Notes: a model not told the origin generated them from the sequence alone. Shown: positions 1 through 8,735, counted from the stretch's first letter. The stretch: DNA of 64,000 bases from Arcobacteraceae bacterium (GCA_023229945.1 JALNYH010000008.1:1-64000); one strand, 5' to 3'. Numbers and translations: made by a program.

Positions 1-1
1 T

Positions 2-244
2 CAATCCAATCCACAAGATTTAAAAAAATTCTTACAATACAATAAAATCGCAAAACTCAAAACTCAAAACAACAACATCAAAGAATTTTGCTATTTTTTT
101 GAAAATAGTATCAAGAAATACAAAGGAGTTGGCGATGAAAACTTTTTTTACTATTTGAAAGAAATTGAATTTAAATTTAACTATACAATTAACCAAAGAG
201 TTGATATTCTCATTAAGTTGATGTATGATACCATATCACTATGA
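2..244 (+). CDS. 3' end of IS1595/ISXO2-like transposase gene (partial)
   Basis: An open frame enters from the left edge and stops at TGA 242-244, giving about 80 residues. The segment with NIKEFCYFFENSIKKYKG followed by YLKEIEFKFNY resembles the C-terminal end of ISXO2-like (IS1595 family) transposases, where a 'NGIESFW...K..L.KF.G' block precedes 'YLKE.EFR.N'. Here the block is diverged: the usual Glu-Ser-Phe-Trp is Lys-Glu-Phe-Cys, so the protein may be inactive or domesticated. The stop codon overlaps the tamA start (ATGA), which is unusual next to a mobile gene and suggests translational coupling. No terminal inverted repeat is visible between this stop and tamA. The family assignment rests on motif resemblance in a short fragment, and the rest of the gene is outside the window. 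Confidence 0.5.
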   Translation, partial: QSNPQDLKKFLQYNKIAKLKTQNNNIKEFCYFFENSIKKYKGVGDENFFYYLKEIEFKFNYTINQRVDILIKLMYDTISL

Positions 245-1932
245 TAATAAGAATATTTTTAGTATTAATACTTGCTGTATCATTGTATGCAAATGAGATT
301 AAGAATCTTAATTTCGGTGGTAATATAGATTTGGTATTGGGCGATTTTTCTACAAGCAACTTAAATAAAGTTTGCAATATCACTTATCCACCTTTTTATA
401 AATTTTGGCAAAAAAATCCTACTTTTAGTCTTTATGATATACAAATTTGTGAAGAATTATTAGTAGAGTATGCTCAAAGTCTTGGTTTTTATGAAGCTGA
501 TATTAGCACAATAATCAAGGACAATACAGCCACTATCAATATTATCAAAAATCGTCCAATTATGATAAATTCTATCGAAATAGACGAAGAATACAAAAAA
601 CTAATTGCTATAGAAATAAACAAACCATTTACAACTATTAACTTTTCAAATTCCAAAAAAACAATCACTGGACATCTAGCAAAAATAGGCTACCCAAAAG
701 CTGAACTTGACTCAAAAGCTTATGTGGATATAGATGAATACAAAGTCGATATAGTTTATAAAGTAGTCAAAAACAACCCACAATATTTTGGTGATATTAC
801 AATAGATAATGATGCACGAATTGACCTTGAGTATATTGAAAAAGAGGTGAAGTTCAAAAAAGGTGAGCTTTACAACTCACTTCTTATAGACAGCACTTAT
901 GAAGGGCTTTATAATTTTGGGATATTTAAATACATTTCTATTGATCAAAACTTGGATACTACAGATGATGTAATACCAGTCAATATCAAGCTTTTAGAAG
1001 GTGCATACAGAGAGACTATGTACTCTATAGGCTATGACACAAATACAGGTGGAAGACTAAAGGCTCAATACACAAATGATAATTTCTTGGGAAATCTCAA
1101 AAAATTTACAATAGGCACAAATATCAACCAAGATGGATATAGAATATATAATAACTTTTATAATCCATTTTTTTATCTTGATGGAGTATCTTTGAACAAT
1201 GATGTTACATATGAAGATATGGACTACCTAAGCTATAAACAAAGAAAAATTGAAGAAAAAATAGCCCTTTCTAAAGATATGTTTGGACTCACACATAGTA
1301 TAGGACTGCTTAGTGAACATAGCAAAATTAAATCAAAATTGCAAGAATATGAAAGTGGCAACTATTTACTAAATTCTGTATTTTACAATGCGATTTTGGA
1401 TAGAAGAGACTCCGCACTCAATCCAAAGAATGGGTATTACCTCTCCTTTTATATGGAAAATGGGACACAAAGCTTGGGAAGTGAGATAGAGTATCTCAAA
1501 ACCTTGACGGAACTTAGATATATAAAATCATTTGATAAACTTACAACTTCTTTCAAAACAACAGTTGGTACGATAGACCATGATTTGCCTATTTTTAAAC
1601 ATTTTTTTGCTGGGGGAGACTATAGCAATCGTGGATATACTTATCAAAAAGTAGGTGTACTTGATAGTGAAGATAATCCTTATGGTGGCTTGAGTATGAT
1701 TGATAGTTCTATAGAGTTTGAATACAATATTTATAAAGATATAGGTATTGCTACATTTTTTGACTCTACGATGTTAAGCCAAAAATCAAATAGTTTTAAT
1801 GAAAGATTTTATAATAGTGTAGGAATTGGGGCTAGATATTATACTCCTATTGGTCCTTTGCGTGTGGATTTTGGATTTCCACTTAGAGATGGTGGGTTTG
1901 TATTTCATATTGGTATAGGACAAGTATTTTGA
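241..1932 (+). CDS. tamA: BamA/TamA-family outer membrane protein (TamA)
   Basis: 563 residues. An N-terminal signal peptide (hydrophobic stretch IFLVLILAVSLYA, cleavage after about residue 17) is followed by a POTRA-like periplasmic region to about residue 260 and then an Omp85/BamA-type 16-strand barrel. The last segment carries the usual features: GIGARYYTPIGPLRVDFGFP and a final Phe, the beta-signal read by the BAM complex. The family inserts or assists autotransporters and other outer-membrane proteins together with TamB. The next gene is a TamB homologue overlapping by 4 bp (ATGA), which argues for TamA rather than BamA; BamA is also normally longer, with five POTRA domains. The start overlaps the preceding frame, and no better start is seen. 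Confidence 0.88.
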   Translation: MIIRIFLVLILAVSLYANEIKNLNFGGNIDLVLGDFSTSNLNKVCNITYPPFYKFWQKNPTFSLYDIQICEELLVEYAQSLGFYEADISTIIKDNTATINIIKNRPIMINSIEIDEEYKKLIAIEINKPFTTINFSNSKKTITGHLAKIGYPKAELDSKAYVDIDEYKVDIVYKVVKNNPQYFGDITIDNDARIDLEYIEKEVKFKKGELYNSLLIDSTYEGLYNFGIFKYISIDQNLDTTDDVIPVNIKLLEGAYRETMYSIGYDTNTGGRLKAQYTNDNFLGNLKKFTIGTNINQDGYRIYNNFYNPFFYLDGVSLNNDVTYEDMDYLSYKQRKIEEKIALSKDMFGLTHSIGLLSEHSKIKSKLQEYESGNYLLNSVFYNAILDRRDSALNPKNGYYLSFYMENGTQSLGSEIEYLKTLTELRYIKSFDKLTTSFKTTVGTIDHDLPIFKHFFAGGDYSNRGYTYQKVGVLDSEDNPYGGLSMIDSSIEFEYNIYKDIGIATFFDSTMLSQKSNSFNERFYNSVGIGARYYTPIGPLRVDFGFPLRDGGFVFHIGIGQVF

Positions 1933-4931
1933 AAACTCTAAAAATACTATTTATTTCTATTGCATTTGTAGTGAGTGTCGCTTTTATTGGACTATTGAAC
2001 TCAAAATATATCACTCACAAAGTCTTTGATTATATCGCTCAAAGTACAAATATCACCTACTCAAAACTAGATGGTACACTATGGCAAGGACTTCATATAG
2101 AGGATTTGGACTACAACAACCAAATACAAATAAAACAACTCTATATAAATCCTAGTATTTTATCTCTTTTGTGGCTTGAGATTTATTTATATGAGCTTGA
2201 GGTGTTGGGGGTTGGGTTTGATATGAGTTTGCTTGAAAATGACTCAAACTCACAAGAAGAGCTAAATATCCCTTTGAATTCTTTGTACATCAAATCTCTC
2301 AAAAGCTCTTTTGAAGATATCAAATATGATACTTTGGATATAAAAAACCTCCAAATAAACGGCTCAGATATCAGCTATGATTTCAAAACAAATATAAATG
2401 CACACTTAGATATCAAAGGCACTTCAAATATTGGTGATATCCAAAGCAATATCCATATAAATAATACCAAATATGAATTAGACTCATCACTCAACCTAAA
2501 TCTTGAATTTATCAATCAACTAACTTCATCAAATCTATCTCATATAGACAATATTTTATTGAACATCAAAGGGGATACAAATAGTTTTGACTTTCAAGCA
2601 AGTTCAAAAACTATCTCTTTAGTTCAAAATAATCAACCTATAAAACTTGATAACATATTGGCAAATGGTACTTATGATATCAAAGCTCAAGATATAGTAT
2701 CAAATATCAAAACACTCATCACATATCAAGATATTGTCTCAAAAATAGACACAGATGTCAGTATCAAAAACCATGATATTTCAAGCTTACAATTTAGCTT
2801 GAACACAGATACAATAATACCGCAAGCAAAACAAAAGTATTTTCAAAATGATATTGTCTTTAGTGGTCAATTTCTGGGTGATTTGTCAAAAATTGATTTT
2901 GATACTACACTCTTGGCAAATACAATTATCAATGAAACAATACCTATAAAACTACCACTTACTTCACTAAAAGGTACTTTGCACATCAATGAAGACTACA
3001 CGAAGATTCAAAGTGTTTTTGATTTGATTTTTGATGTGGATTTGGACTCAAATATGATAAATTTCTCAGCAAATAAAGCAAATTTTCAACTAGACACGCA
3101 AACAAATGACCTAAAACTAAATGGCAATTTCAAAACAACATCAGCTATTAGTAAAACATCATCAGATTTTGAGTTGATGGCGAATCTTAACAAACTTGAA
3201 AATATGGTATTTAGCTCAAAAAGTTTGTTATCCAACCTCAAATACAATGATTTGGATTTGTCATTTTTGGAGCCTTTGGCACTAGAACTTGGATTTCAAC
3301 ACTCCACACTCAAAGCAAACTTGAAATCAGAATTATTTGAAGCGTCTATAGATACAAATGATTTTAAGAAGTTTTTATTTGATGTGAATATCAAAGAACT
3401 AAATCCAAATGATTTCTATGAAATACCAACAAATCTCAAAATAAATTCACTCAAAGCAAACCTAAAAGGTCAATACGAAAATGATTTGATTCTTGATGCA
3501 AATGTGATTTTGAATAAGAATTTTGTCCTAAATAGCTCTATCAATGGTAATCTTGAAGATTTCAATGCCACAATCAAAAACAAATCATTCAATACCAAAA
3601 TCACAAGCACCAAAAATGGAATCAATTCCAAAACATCTATTTTGTCACTTGGAGATTTTGAAAAAGAGATATCAAAACTACTAGATATCTCACTTTTGAA
3701 TTTAACTGGAAAACTTGATATTGCTATCATATCCAAAGATGATATTTGGAACTTTGATATCACATCACCAAAAATCACCTATGATAAAAGTGATATTAGC
3801 AAACTATATGCAGTGGGATTTGTAAAAGATAATTTTTTGTTTTTTGATAAATTCAACTTCACAATATCAGATTTGTTTGATATGAGTTTGCAAAAAGATT
3901 TTGCACTGAAAACTCAAGCTTATTTTGATATGGAAACTTTTGATTCATATATTGATTTTGGAGATATTGCATTTAAGACAAAAAAACTAGATGATACTAT
4001 AAGAATAAATATAGATACAAAAGATTTATTTATGGCTCATAGTAGTTATGGTAGTGGATTTGTGACTTCAGAACTTGTGGTAGATTATGCAAATGGGCAG
4101 GTTTTGATAGGTGGGGATATGCACTTAAAAAACCTAACAGCTATCTATGAAGCACCAAATTCAAGTATAAACAGAGACAAAGATATCATAATCATCTCCA
4201 AAAATAAAGATATTTTGACAAAAAGAGACTTTTTTGTAGAAGATATTGCCTTGGAATTGGCACTTTTTGTAGATAAGTTCAACTACAGTGTCAAAAATAT
4301 CAATCTTGAAGCATCTTCGGTACTATACCTCAAAAAAGCATATGGTGGAAATACCAAAATATATGGTTCACTACAAGATATTTCAGGCTCTTATGCTGAG
4401 CTTGGAAGAACTTATTTGTTGAAAAACTCCAATTTATACTTCCGAGGTGTAGAGCCTATTGACCCAATATTGGATATCCATGCACTGCATAAATTGGAGG
4501 AAGTTGATATCACTATCAATATAGGTGGCACACTAAATAGCCCAAGAATCAATCTCCATTCTACCCCTATCATGAGCCAAAGGGATATTTTGTCATACCT
4601 TATTTTTGGTACACGATTTGCCTCAAACCCAGCCATGAATGAACAAAGCAAAAGCTCACAAGTATCACTATTTTTGGTCAATGAACTATCAAAAGACTAT
4701 GCCAAAGAGCTAGGACTTGATGTACTATACTTTGAATACGACCAAACCAACCAATATATTGAGACCGTAATAGGGAAAAACATATCCAAAAAAAGCATGG
4801 TAATCCTAAAAAACAAAGCCGACGGAGGAAGACTCATCCTCCAAAGAGAACTCACAAAAAAATGGAATGTAGAGCTAGGATTTGAGGACAATACTCAAGG
4901 GATTGATTTGATGTACAAGAAGAGGTATTAG
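1929..4931 (+). CDS. tamB: Translocation/assembly module protein TamB
   Basis: 1000 residues, close to but somewhat shorter than enterobacterial TamB (about 1260). An N-terminal signal anchor (ILFISIAFVVSVAFIGLL) would tether it to the inner membrane. The long middle is rich in alternating beta-strand segments, as expected for the bridge-like lipid-transfer fold of AsmA/TamB proteins. The C-terminal DUF490 region (about 690-1000) contains GGDMHLKNLTAIYEAP, then PRINLHSTPIMSQRDILSYL and a final NTQGIDLMYKKRY, typical of TamB. The start codon overlaps the tamA stop (ATGA), so the two are co-translated. The likely role is to span the periplasm with TamA for outer-membrane protein or phospholipid homeostasis. 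Confidence 0.88.
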   Translation: MKTLKILFISIAFVVSVAFIGLLNSKYITHKVFDYIAQSTNITYSKLDGTLWQGLHIEDLDYNNQIQIKQLYINPSILSLLWLEIYLYELEVLGVGFDMSLLENDSNSQEELNIPLNSLYIKSLKSSFEDIKYDTLDIKNLQINGSDISYDFKTNINAHLDIKGTSNIGDIQSNIHINNTKYELDSSLNLNLEFINQLTSSNLSHIDNILLNIKGDTNSFDFQASSKTISLVQNNQPIKLDNILANGTYDIKAQDIVSNIKTLITYQDIVSKIDTDVSIKNHDISSLQFSLNTDTIIPQAKQKYFQNDIVFSGQFLGDLSKIDFDTTLLANTIINETIPIKLPLTSLKGTLHINEDYTKIQSVFDLIFDVDLDSNMINFSANKANFQLDTQTNDLKLNGNFKTTSAISKTSSDFELMANLNKLENMVFSSKSLLSNLKYNDLDLSFLEPLALELGFQHSTLKANLKSELFEASIDTNDFKKFLFDVNIKELNPNDFYEIPTNLKINSLKANLKGQYENDLILDANVILNKNFVLNSSINGNLEDFNATIKNKSFNTKITSTKNGINSKTSILSLGDFEKEISKLLDISLLNLTGKLDIAIISKDDIWNFDITSPKITYDKSDISKLYAVGFVKDNFLFFDKFNFTISDLFDMSLQKDFALKTQAYFDMETFDSYIDFGDIAFKTKKLDDTIRINIDTKDLFMAHSSYGSGFVTSELVVDYANGQVLIGGDMHLKNLTAIYEAPNSSINRDKDIIIISKNKDILTKRDFFVEDIALELALFVDKFNYSVKNINLEASSVLYLKKAYGGNTKIYGSLQDISGSYAELGRTYLLKNSNLYFRGVEPIDPILDIHALHKLEEVDITINIGGTLNSPRINLHSTPIMSQRDILSYLIFGTRFASNPAMNEQSKSSQVSLFLVNELSKDYAKELGLDVLYFEYDQTNQYIETVIGKNISKKSMVILKNKADGGRLILQRELTKKWNVELGFEDNTQGIDLMYKKRY

Positions 4932-5019
4932 AAATTTTATTACAAAATGAGCAAAACGATAGTTAAATTACAAATTTTAAGGCTTTTGAGTAGATAATAT
5001 CTCTTATTATGAATAAAAA

Positions 5020-5048
5020 TTGACTATTGTATCGAATTGGTATATAAT
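5020..5048 (+). promoter_or_regulatory. Sigma-70 promoter for the DUF3185 gene
   Basis: TTGACT (5020-5025) and TATAAT (5043-5048) are separated by exactly 17 bp. A start site near 5055 leaves a ~50-nt leader containing a small inverted repeat (CTAAC...GTTAG) and the ribosome site AGGAG at about 5096. Confidence 0.7.
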
Positions 5049-5106
5049 GAATAACTAACCTATTGTTAGCCGTGATATTAGCCTTTTTTAATCATAGGAG
5101 TTTGAC

Positions 5107-5310
5107 ATGGTAAGAGATTTTAGAATTATCGGCATAGCCTTAGTAATTTTAGGTGTGGGTCTTGCGATATGGGGATATCAACAATCTGGTTCAGTTGGTT
5201 CACAAGTAACACAAGCAGTTACTGGTTCGGATACGGATCAAGTTATGATGTTTTATATTGGTGGAGCTATCAGTTTTTTTGTTGGATTATTTCTTTTAGG
5301 GAAAAAATAA
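5107..5310 (+). CDS. DUF3185-family small membrane protein
   Basis: 67 residues with two transmembrane segments (about 5-23 and 46-64) joined by a loop containing QQSGSVGSQVTQAVTGSDTD, the signature of DUF3185 proteins (Gly-Tyr-x-x-Ser, S.gSqv...tGs.td). The family's function is unknown; it is often found near stress-related small membrane proteins, as here beside a GlsB/YeaQ-type gene. A clear ribosome site (AGGAG) and a 17-bp-spaced sigma-70 promoter precede it. Confidence 0.8.
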   Translation: MVRDFRIIGIALVILGVGLAIWGYQQSGSVGSQVTQAVTGSDTDQVMMFYIGGAISFFVGLFLLGKK

Positions 5311-5323
5311 AATTGGAGAAATC

Positions 5324-5843
5324 ATGGAAATCACTAACATATTACCACACTATCTAAATATAGTAATTTTAGCCGCATTTTTGCCATAATGTTTTTTAGA
5401 AAAAATTGAAGACATACATCGTATGTTGAAATTTTTTCTAAGAAAGAGTATGAGTAAATAATGCGAGAGAACTACCATAATGCTAGTTTTCTTATAAGCC
5501 CTATCTGCGTTGTCAACTTTCACTTACCAATGGTAAGCTTCAAGTCTCCGCCTTGATAGAACTTATAATAAAACTACTAAAATTACTATATTTTAGATAG
5601 TGTGGTAATATAATATTTTTGATAATAGGTGCACTTGCTGGTTGGCTTGCTGGAACTATTATGAAAGGTAGAGGATTTGGACTTTTAGGCAATATTCTTG
5701 TAGGAATTGTCGGTGCAGTATTGGGTAGCTTTTTATTTGGTATACTCAATGTCATAACAGGTGGTTTGTTCGGTTCTATACTGATGGCTACTGTTGGTGC
5801 TGTTATTTTGTTGGCTATACTTGGCATAGTCAAAAAAGCTTAG
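5324..5843 (+). pseudogene. GlsB/YeaQ/YmgE-family membrane protein gene interrupted by an inverted-repeat element
   Basis: A gene begins at ATG 5324 with ribosome site GGAG (5314-5317): M-E-I-T-N-I. The reading frame is then broken by an inserted element and resumes at about 5610 as I-I-F-L-I-I-G-A-L-A-G-W-L-A. Joined across the element, the product would be about 83 residues with the classic YeaQ/YmgE arrangement: MEI start, GALAGWLAG, GRGFGLLGNILVGIVGA and two or three Gly-rich membrane helices. The family (transglycosylase-associated/GlsB) is a stress-linked small membrane protein of unclear mechanism. The frame from TTG 5619 to TAG 5843 stays open (74 aa), but no ribosome site precedes it, so the gene is probably inactive or only weakly re-initiated. 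Confidence 0.72.
5340..5610. mobile_element. MITE-like element with ~33-bp terminal inverted repeats
   Basis: Positions 5340-5372 and the reverse complement of 5577-5610 are identical except for one inserted A, forming near-perfect terminal repeats that begin TATTACCACACTATCT. The flanking ATA at 5339-5341 and 5610-5612 fits a 3-bp target duplication and restores the host frame if removed; a TA duplication is the alternative. The ~200-bp interior has no long ORF. It contains an imperfect hairpin (arms 5396-5417 and 5421-5441) and a short palindrome (5523-5537). It looks like a non-autonomous element mobilised in trans, and it disrupts the GlsB/YeaQ-type gene. I saw no second copy in the window. 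Confidence 0.78.
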
Positions 5844-5861
5844 GTCAATAATAACGCAAAA

Positions 5862-5891
5862 TCATGAGACAGGATATAATCTGTCTCATGA
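5862..5891. terminator. Stem-loop between convergent genes
   Basis: Perfect 11-bp inverted repeat TCATGAGACAG (5862-5872) and CTGTCTCATGA (5881-5891) with an 8-nt loop, located between the convergent GlsB-like and hypF genes. There is no T-run, so bidirectional termination is likely but not certain. A second small repeat (GGCGA...TCGCC, near 5897-5909) follows. Confidence 0.55.
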
Positions 5892-5924
5892 CAATAGGCG
5901 AATATCGCCGAAATGTCAAATATA

Positions 5925-8135
5925 TTACAAATCTAAAGCCACATCCCACAACTGACCTACACTAATCCCCCCATCGTTTACAGGTATTTCACAACCAAAA
6001 TATACATTTATATCCAAAGGCTTAGCTTTTTTTAGCACTTTTTGAAGTAGTGTTTTGTTTTGAAATACTCCTCCACCAAGGATTATATCTAGCTTTTCAT
6101 TTGTTGCTATTTGTATGATGATGTCACTTAGGGTATTTAAAAGCTTAGTACAAAGCTCCCGTTTTGAGTCTGTTTTATTCAAAACTACACTTAATATATC
6201 TATATCTATTTCATCACCGCCAAGCACATAATCAAACCTCTCTTCAAACTCCTCCAAACACAAAGCCTCACATCGCAAGCCACTTTCACCTTCATAGCTT
6301 TGGACTTGCAAAACTCCAGCAAAAGAGGCAAGTGCATCAAATATTCTACCCACGGATGAGCTAAGAGGAGCGTTTATGTTTTTTGTATATGCTGTGTATA
6401 GAAGTCTAAGTTCATCTTTGTCAAATGACTTCACACACTCCAAATCCATCTCCCTCACCTCATCAAAAGTAAATCTTTCAAAAAGGATACTAAGAGCTAC
6501 TCTTCTTGGTTCTTTGATAGCTTTTTCACCACCTAGAAGCTTGATAGGTTTGAAGTGGTATTTTCTACTTTCTCCCACAAAAACCTCACCGCCCCACAAC
6601 GCTCCATCATCACCATACCCAGTACCATCAAAGATAAATCCCACAAAATCACCACTCAAACCATGCTCCAATCTCACACTACCTAGATGAGCTTTGTGGT
6701 GCTGTACCTCTTTGAGCTTTATACCTTGTTCTTTTGCCCATTTGGTAGTTTCATAATTTGGGTGTTTGTCACATACTATGATTTCTGGTTCAAAGTCATA
6801 AAAAGATTTGAATGTATCAAGGGTATTTTTGAAAAAAGTGATATTAGCCAAACTATCCAAATCCCCAATATGTGGGCTTAAAACTAGATTATCACCATAC
6901 CCAAAAGCAATAGTATTTTTTTGATTTGCCCCAACGCATAGGGTATTTTGGGCTAGAGTTTGCTGAAGTTTCATAGACAAAGGTGCATACCCTCTAGCAC
7001 ATCTAAGTATTTGTACCTTATCATCTACCACCTGAACCAAAGAATCATCCACACCATTGACAATTTCTCTATCAAAATCAAGCACGAACTCCACAAAAGG
7101 CAATTTTTCATAAATCCCATCAATATTTATGATTATAGGCTCATCACCAAGGTTTGCACTAGTAGCGATTATTGGATAGTCCAAAGACTCAAAAAGCAAT
7201 ACTTGCAAAGGAGTATAAGGCAACATACAGCCGATTTTTTTGATATGTGGAGCGATGAGAGGTGAAAGTGAAAAATCATCTTTTATATCAAGTATTACTA
7301 TTGGGGATTCTTTGGATAAAAGCACCTCTTTTTCTCTCTCATTCAAAAAAGCAAATTTTTGAACTTGCTCCATATCCCTACACATCAAAGCAAATGGCTT
7401 AAAGGGTCTATTTTTGGCATTTCTTAGCTTTTCTATACTTTTGCAATTGGTAGCATCACAAACTATATGAAAGCCCCCTAGCCCCTTGATAGCTACTATT
7501 TTGCCCTCTTTTATAAGCCTCTCCGTTTGCATCAGAGCATCACCATCTATCAAAGCCCTGTTTTGGTCATACAGATATAGTTTTGGGCCACATTTAGCAC
7601 ATGCTATTGGCTGAGCGTGAAATCTTCTATTGGAGCTGTCGTTGTACTCTTTTTTGCACTCATCACACATCTCAAACTCACGCATAGAGGTGTTTTTCCT
7701 ATCATAAGGGATAGTTTTGATGATAGAATATCTTGGACCGCAGTTTGTACAATTGGTAGCGAAATAGCCATAAAATCTTGATTTTGGATTCGTAATATCA
7801 CTTATGCAGTCTTTGCAAATTTTCATATCAGGTGATACAAAAGTGGTCTTAGTTTTTGTACCATCAGACAAAATTATCTTGAAATCTTCATCATTTTGTA
7901 GTGCTATTTGTGTGATACGAAAGTCAACTATTTTCGCAAGAGGTGGAGGGTTTTGGCGAATTTGAGATACAAACTCAGCCAAGTCACTATCCACCCCTTG
8001 AGCTTCTATCTCCACACCACTAGAATCGTTTTTGACAAACCCATTTATCTGATATTTGAGTGAGAGGTTTTTCACAAAAGGACGAAACCCCACCCCTTGA
8101 ACAATACCGCTGATTTGTATTTTGTATCTAGTCAT
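5925..8135 (-). CDS. hypF: Carbamoyltransferase HypF, [NiFe]-hydrogenase maturation
   Basis: 736 residues, normal family length. HypF transfers a carbamoyl group to the C-terminal Cys of HypE, supplying the cyanide ligands of the [NiFe] centre. Domains in order: acylphosphatase-like (1-90, GIVQGVGFRPFV at 10-21); two zinc-binding motifs with Cys pairs 107/110 and 129/132, then 157/160 and 179/182; YrdC-like nucleotide-binding domain (about 200-370); Kae1-like C-terminal domain with HHKAH and DGTGYG metal-binding motifs and LGGGVFQN near the end. It lies apart from other hyp genes, none of which are in the window, but serves the two hydrogenases further along. The first 42 bp of the coding region recur as a detached copy at 10883-10924. 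Confidence 0.95.
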   Translation of the reverse strand: MTRYKIQISGIVQGVGFRPFVKNLSLKYQINGFVKNDSSGVEIEAQGVDSDLAEFVSQIRQNPPPLAKIVDFRITQIALQNDEDFKIILSDGTKTKTTFVSPDMKICKDCISDITNPKSRFYGYFATNCTNCGPRYSIIKTIPYDRKNTSMREFEMCDECKKEYNDSSNRRFHAQPIACAKCGPKLYLYDQNRALIDGDALMQTERLIKEGKIVAIKGLGGFHIVCDATNCKSIEKLRNAKNRPFKPFALMCRDMEQVQKFAFLNEREKEVLLSKESPIVILDIKDDFSLSPLIAPHIKKIGCMLPYTPLQVLLFESLDYPIIATSANLGDEPIIINIDGIYEKLPFVEFVLDFDREIVNGVDDSLVQVVDDKVQILRCARGYAPLSMKLQQTLAQNTLCVGANQKNTIAFGYGDNLVLSPHIGDLDSLANITFFKNTLDTFKSFYDFEPEIIVCDKHPNYETTKWAKEQGIKLKEVQHHKAHLGSVRLEHGLSGDFVGFIFDGTGYGDDGALWGGEVFVGESRKYHFKPIKLLGGEKAIKEPRRVALSILFERFTFDEVREMDLECVKSFDKDELRLLYTAYTKNINAPLSSSVGRIFDALASFAGVLQVQSYEGESGLRCEALCLEEFEERFDYVLGGDEIDIDILSVVLNKTDSKRELCTKLLNTLSDIIIQIATNEKLDIILGGGVFQNKTLLQKVLKKAKPLDINVYFGCEIPVNDGGISVGQLWDVALDL
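8094..8135. repeat. 42-bp direct repeat, copy 1 (5' end of hypF)
   Basis: These 42 bp, the first 14 codons of hypF read on the minus strand, are repeated without a mismatch at 10883-10924 in the same orientation. The copies bracket a 2.75-kb segment with an antitoxin remnant, an XRE regulator and a chemoreceptor. Similarity stops exactly at the hypF start codon side (8136 versus 10925). Confidence 0.9.
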
Positions 8136-8182
8136 AAGTTATTATGTATCCAATTCATAGCCACTAATTAAGCTTTTGATGG

Positions 8183-8266
8183 TCAGTCAATACTCAACAG
8201 CAACTCATCAATAAGATGAATTTTATCAATAGAAGGCAAAGACAATACTTCTTCATTTACTGACAT
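8183..8266 (-). pseudogene. Truncated addiction-module antitoxin (RelE-associated type)
   Basis: A 27-residue frame, MSVNEEVLSLPSIDKIHLID followed by ELLLSID, starts at ATG 8266 with ribosome site AAGGAA about 8 nt upstream and ends at TGA 8183. It matches the N-terminal third of 'putative addiction module component' antitoxins (TIGR02574-like: MS...VL.LP..EKI.LIDEL..SID), which normally run to about 70-75 residues. The remainder and any cognate toxin are missing nearby, so this is a remnant. Its position at the edge of the 42-bp-repeat segment suggests loss during the same rearrangement. Confidence 0.55.
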
Positions 8267-8375
8267 TTCTCATTCCTTAGTGCATTTAGGCATATTGAAT
8301 GATTCTAGCATAAAATTGATAGATTTTTGATAAAAGGACTAAAACAGATATTTTGTACAATAACATCAAATTTAA

Positions 8376-8663
8376 TTAATATTCTTCGGTAGATATTAAA
8401 ATACCATATTCAACACCATCAAAAAAAGCATTTATTGGAACATCTAAAACATATGCTATTTTAATCAATTGTTCTACATTGAAATGTATCTTGTTATAAT
8501 ATATTTCTGCACATGAAATGGGTGATACAGACTTGTATCCTATTGCATGGGCAAGTTTTAATTGTGATACTCCCTTAGTTTTTCTTATTCTTTTAATATT
8601 TTCACCTATTTTAAGATGCAACTTTTCACTCAACTTTTCATCATAGTTATCAATATTTTTCAA
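8376..8663 (-). CDS. XRE-family HTH transcriptional regulator
   Basis: 95 residues. A helix-turn-helix of the Cro/C1 type spans about residues 18-72: IGENIKRIRKTKGVSQLKLA, then the turn-recognition segment IGYKSVSPISCAEIYYNK, then FNVEQLIKIAYVLDVPINAFF. There is no other domain. It is divergent from the chemoreceptor gene at 8851, and the intergenic region holds two inverted copies of a 15-bp palindromic box. It is therefore likely to control itself and perhaps the chemoreceptor. No toxin gene adjoins it. The target is inferred from position only. Confidence 0.8.
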   Translation of the reverse strand: MKNIDNYDEKLSEKLHLKIGENIKRIRKTKGVSQLKLAHAIGYKSVSPISCAEIYYNKIHFNVEQLIKIAYVLDVPINAFFDGVEYGILISTEEY

Positions 8664-8671
8664 TTTATACC

Positions 8672-8735
8672 CTAATATATTAGATTATTTTAAGTATATT
8701 AAGTTACAATTACTTCTAGCAATCTAATATATTAG
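8672..8735. promoter_or_regulatory. Paired operator boxes between XRE regulator and chemoreceptor
   Basis: The 12-bp perfect palindrome CTAATATATTAG occurs at 8672-8683 and 8724-8735. Extended by three bases (CTAATATATTAGATT at 8672-8686; AATCTAATATATTAG at 8721-8735) the two sites are inverted copies of each other, with centres 52 bp apart, about five helical turns. The first is 9 bp upstream of the XRE start codon. A closely related core (CTAATATATTA) recurs at 11988-11998 beside another HTH gene. Confidence 0.6.

Noticed and set aside
5169..5357. 62-codon ORF overlapping the DUF3185 gene in another frame
   Set aside because: Overlaps a recognised family member and runs into the inserted element; a shadow frame.
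8376..8663. XRE gene as antitoxin half of a toxin-antitoxin pair
   Set aside because: No toxin frame is adjacent on either side; the neighbour is a chemoreceptor and an antitoxin stub.
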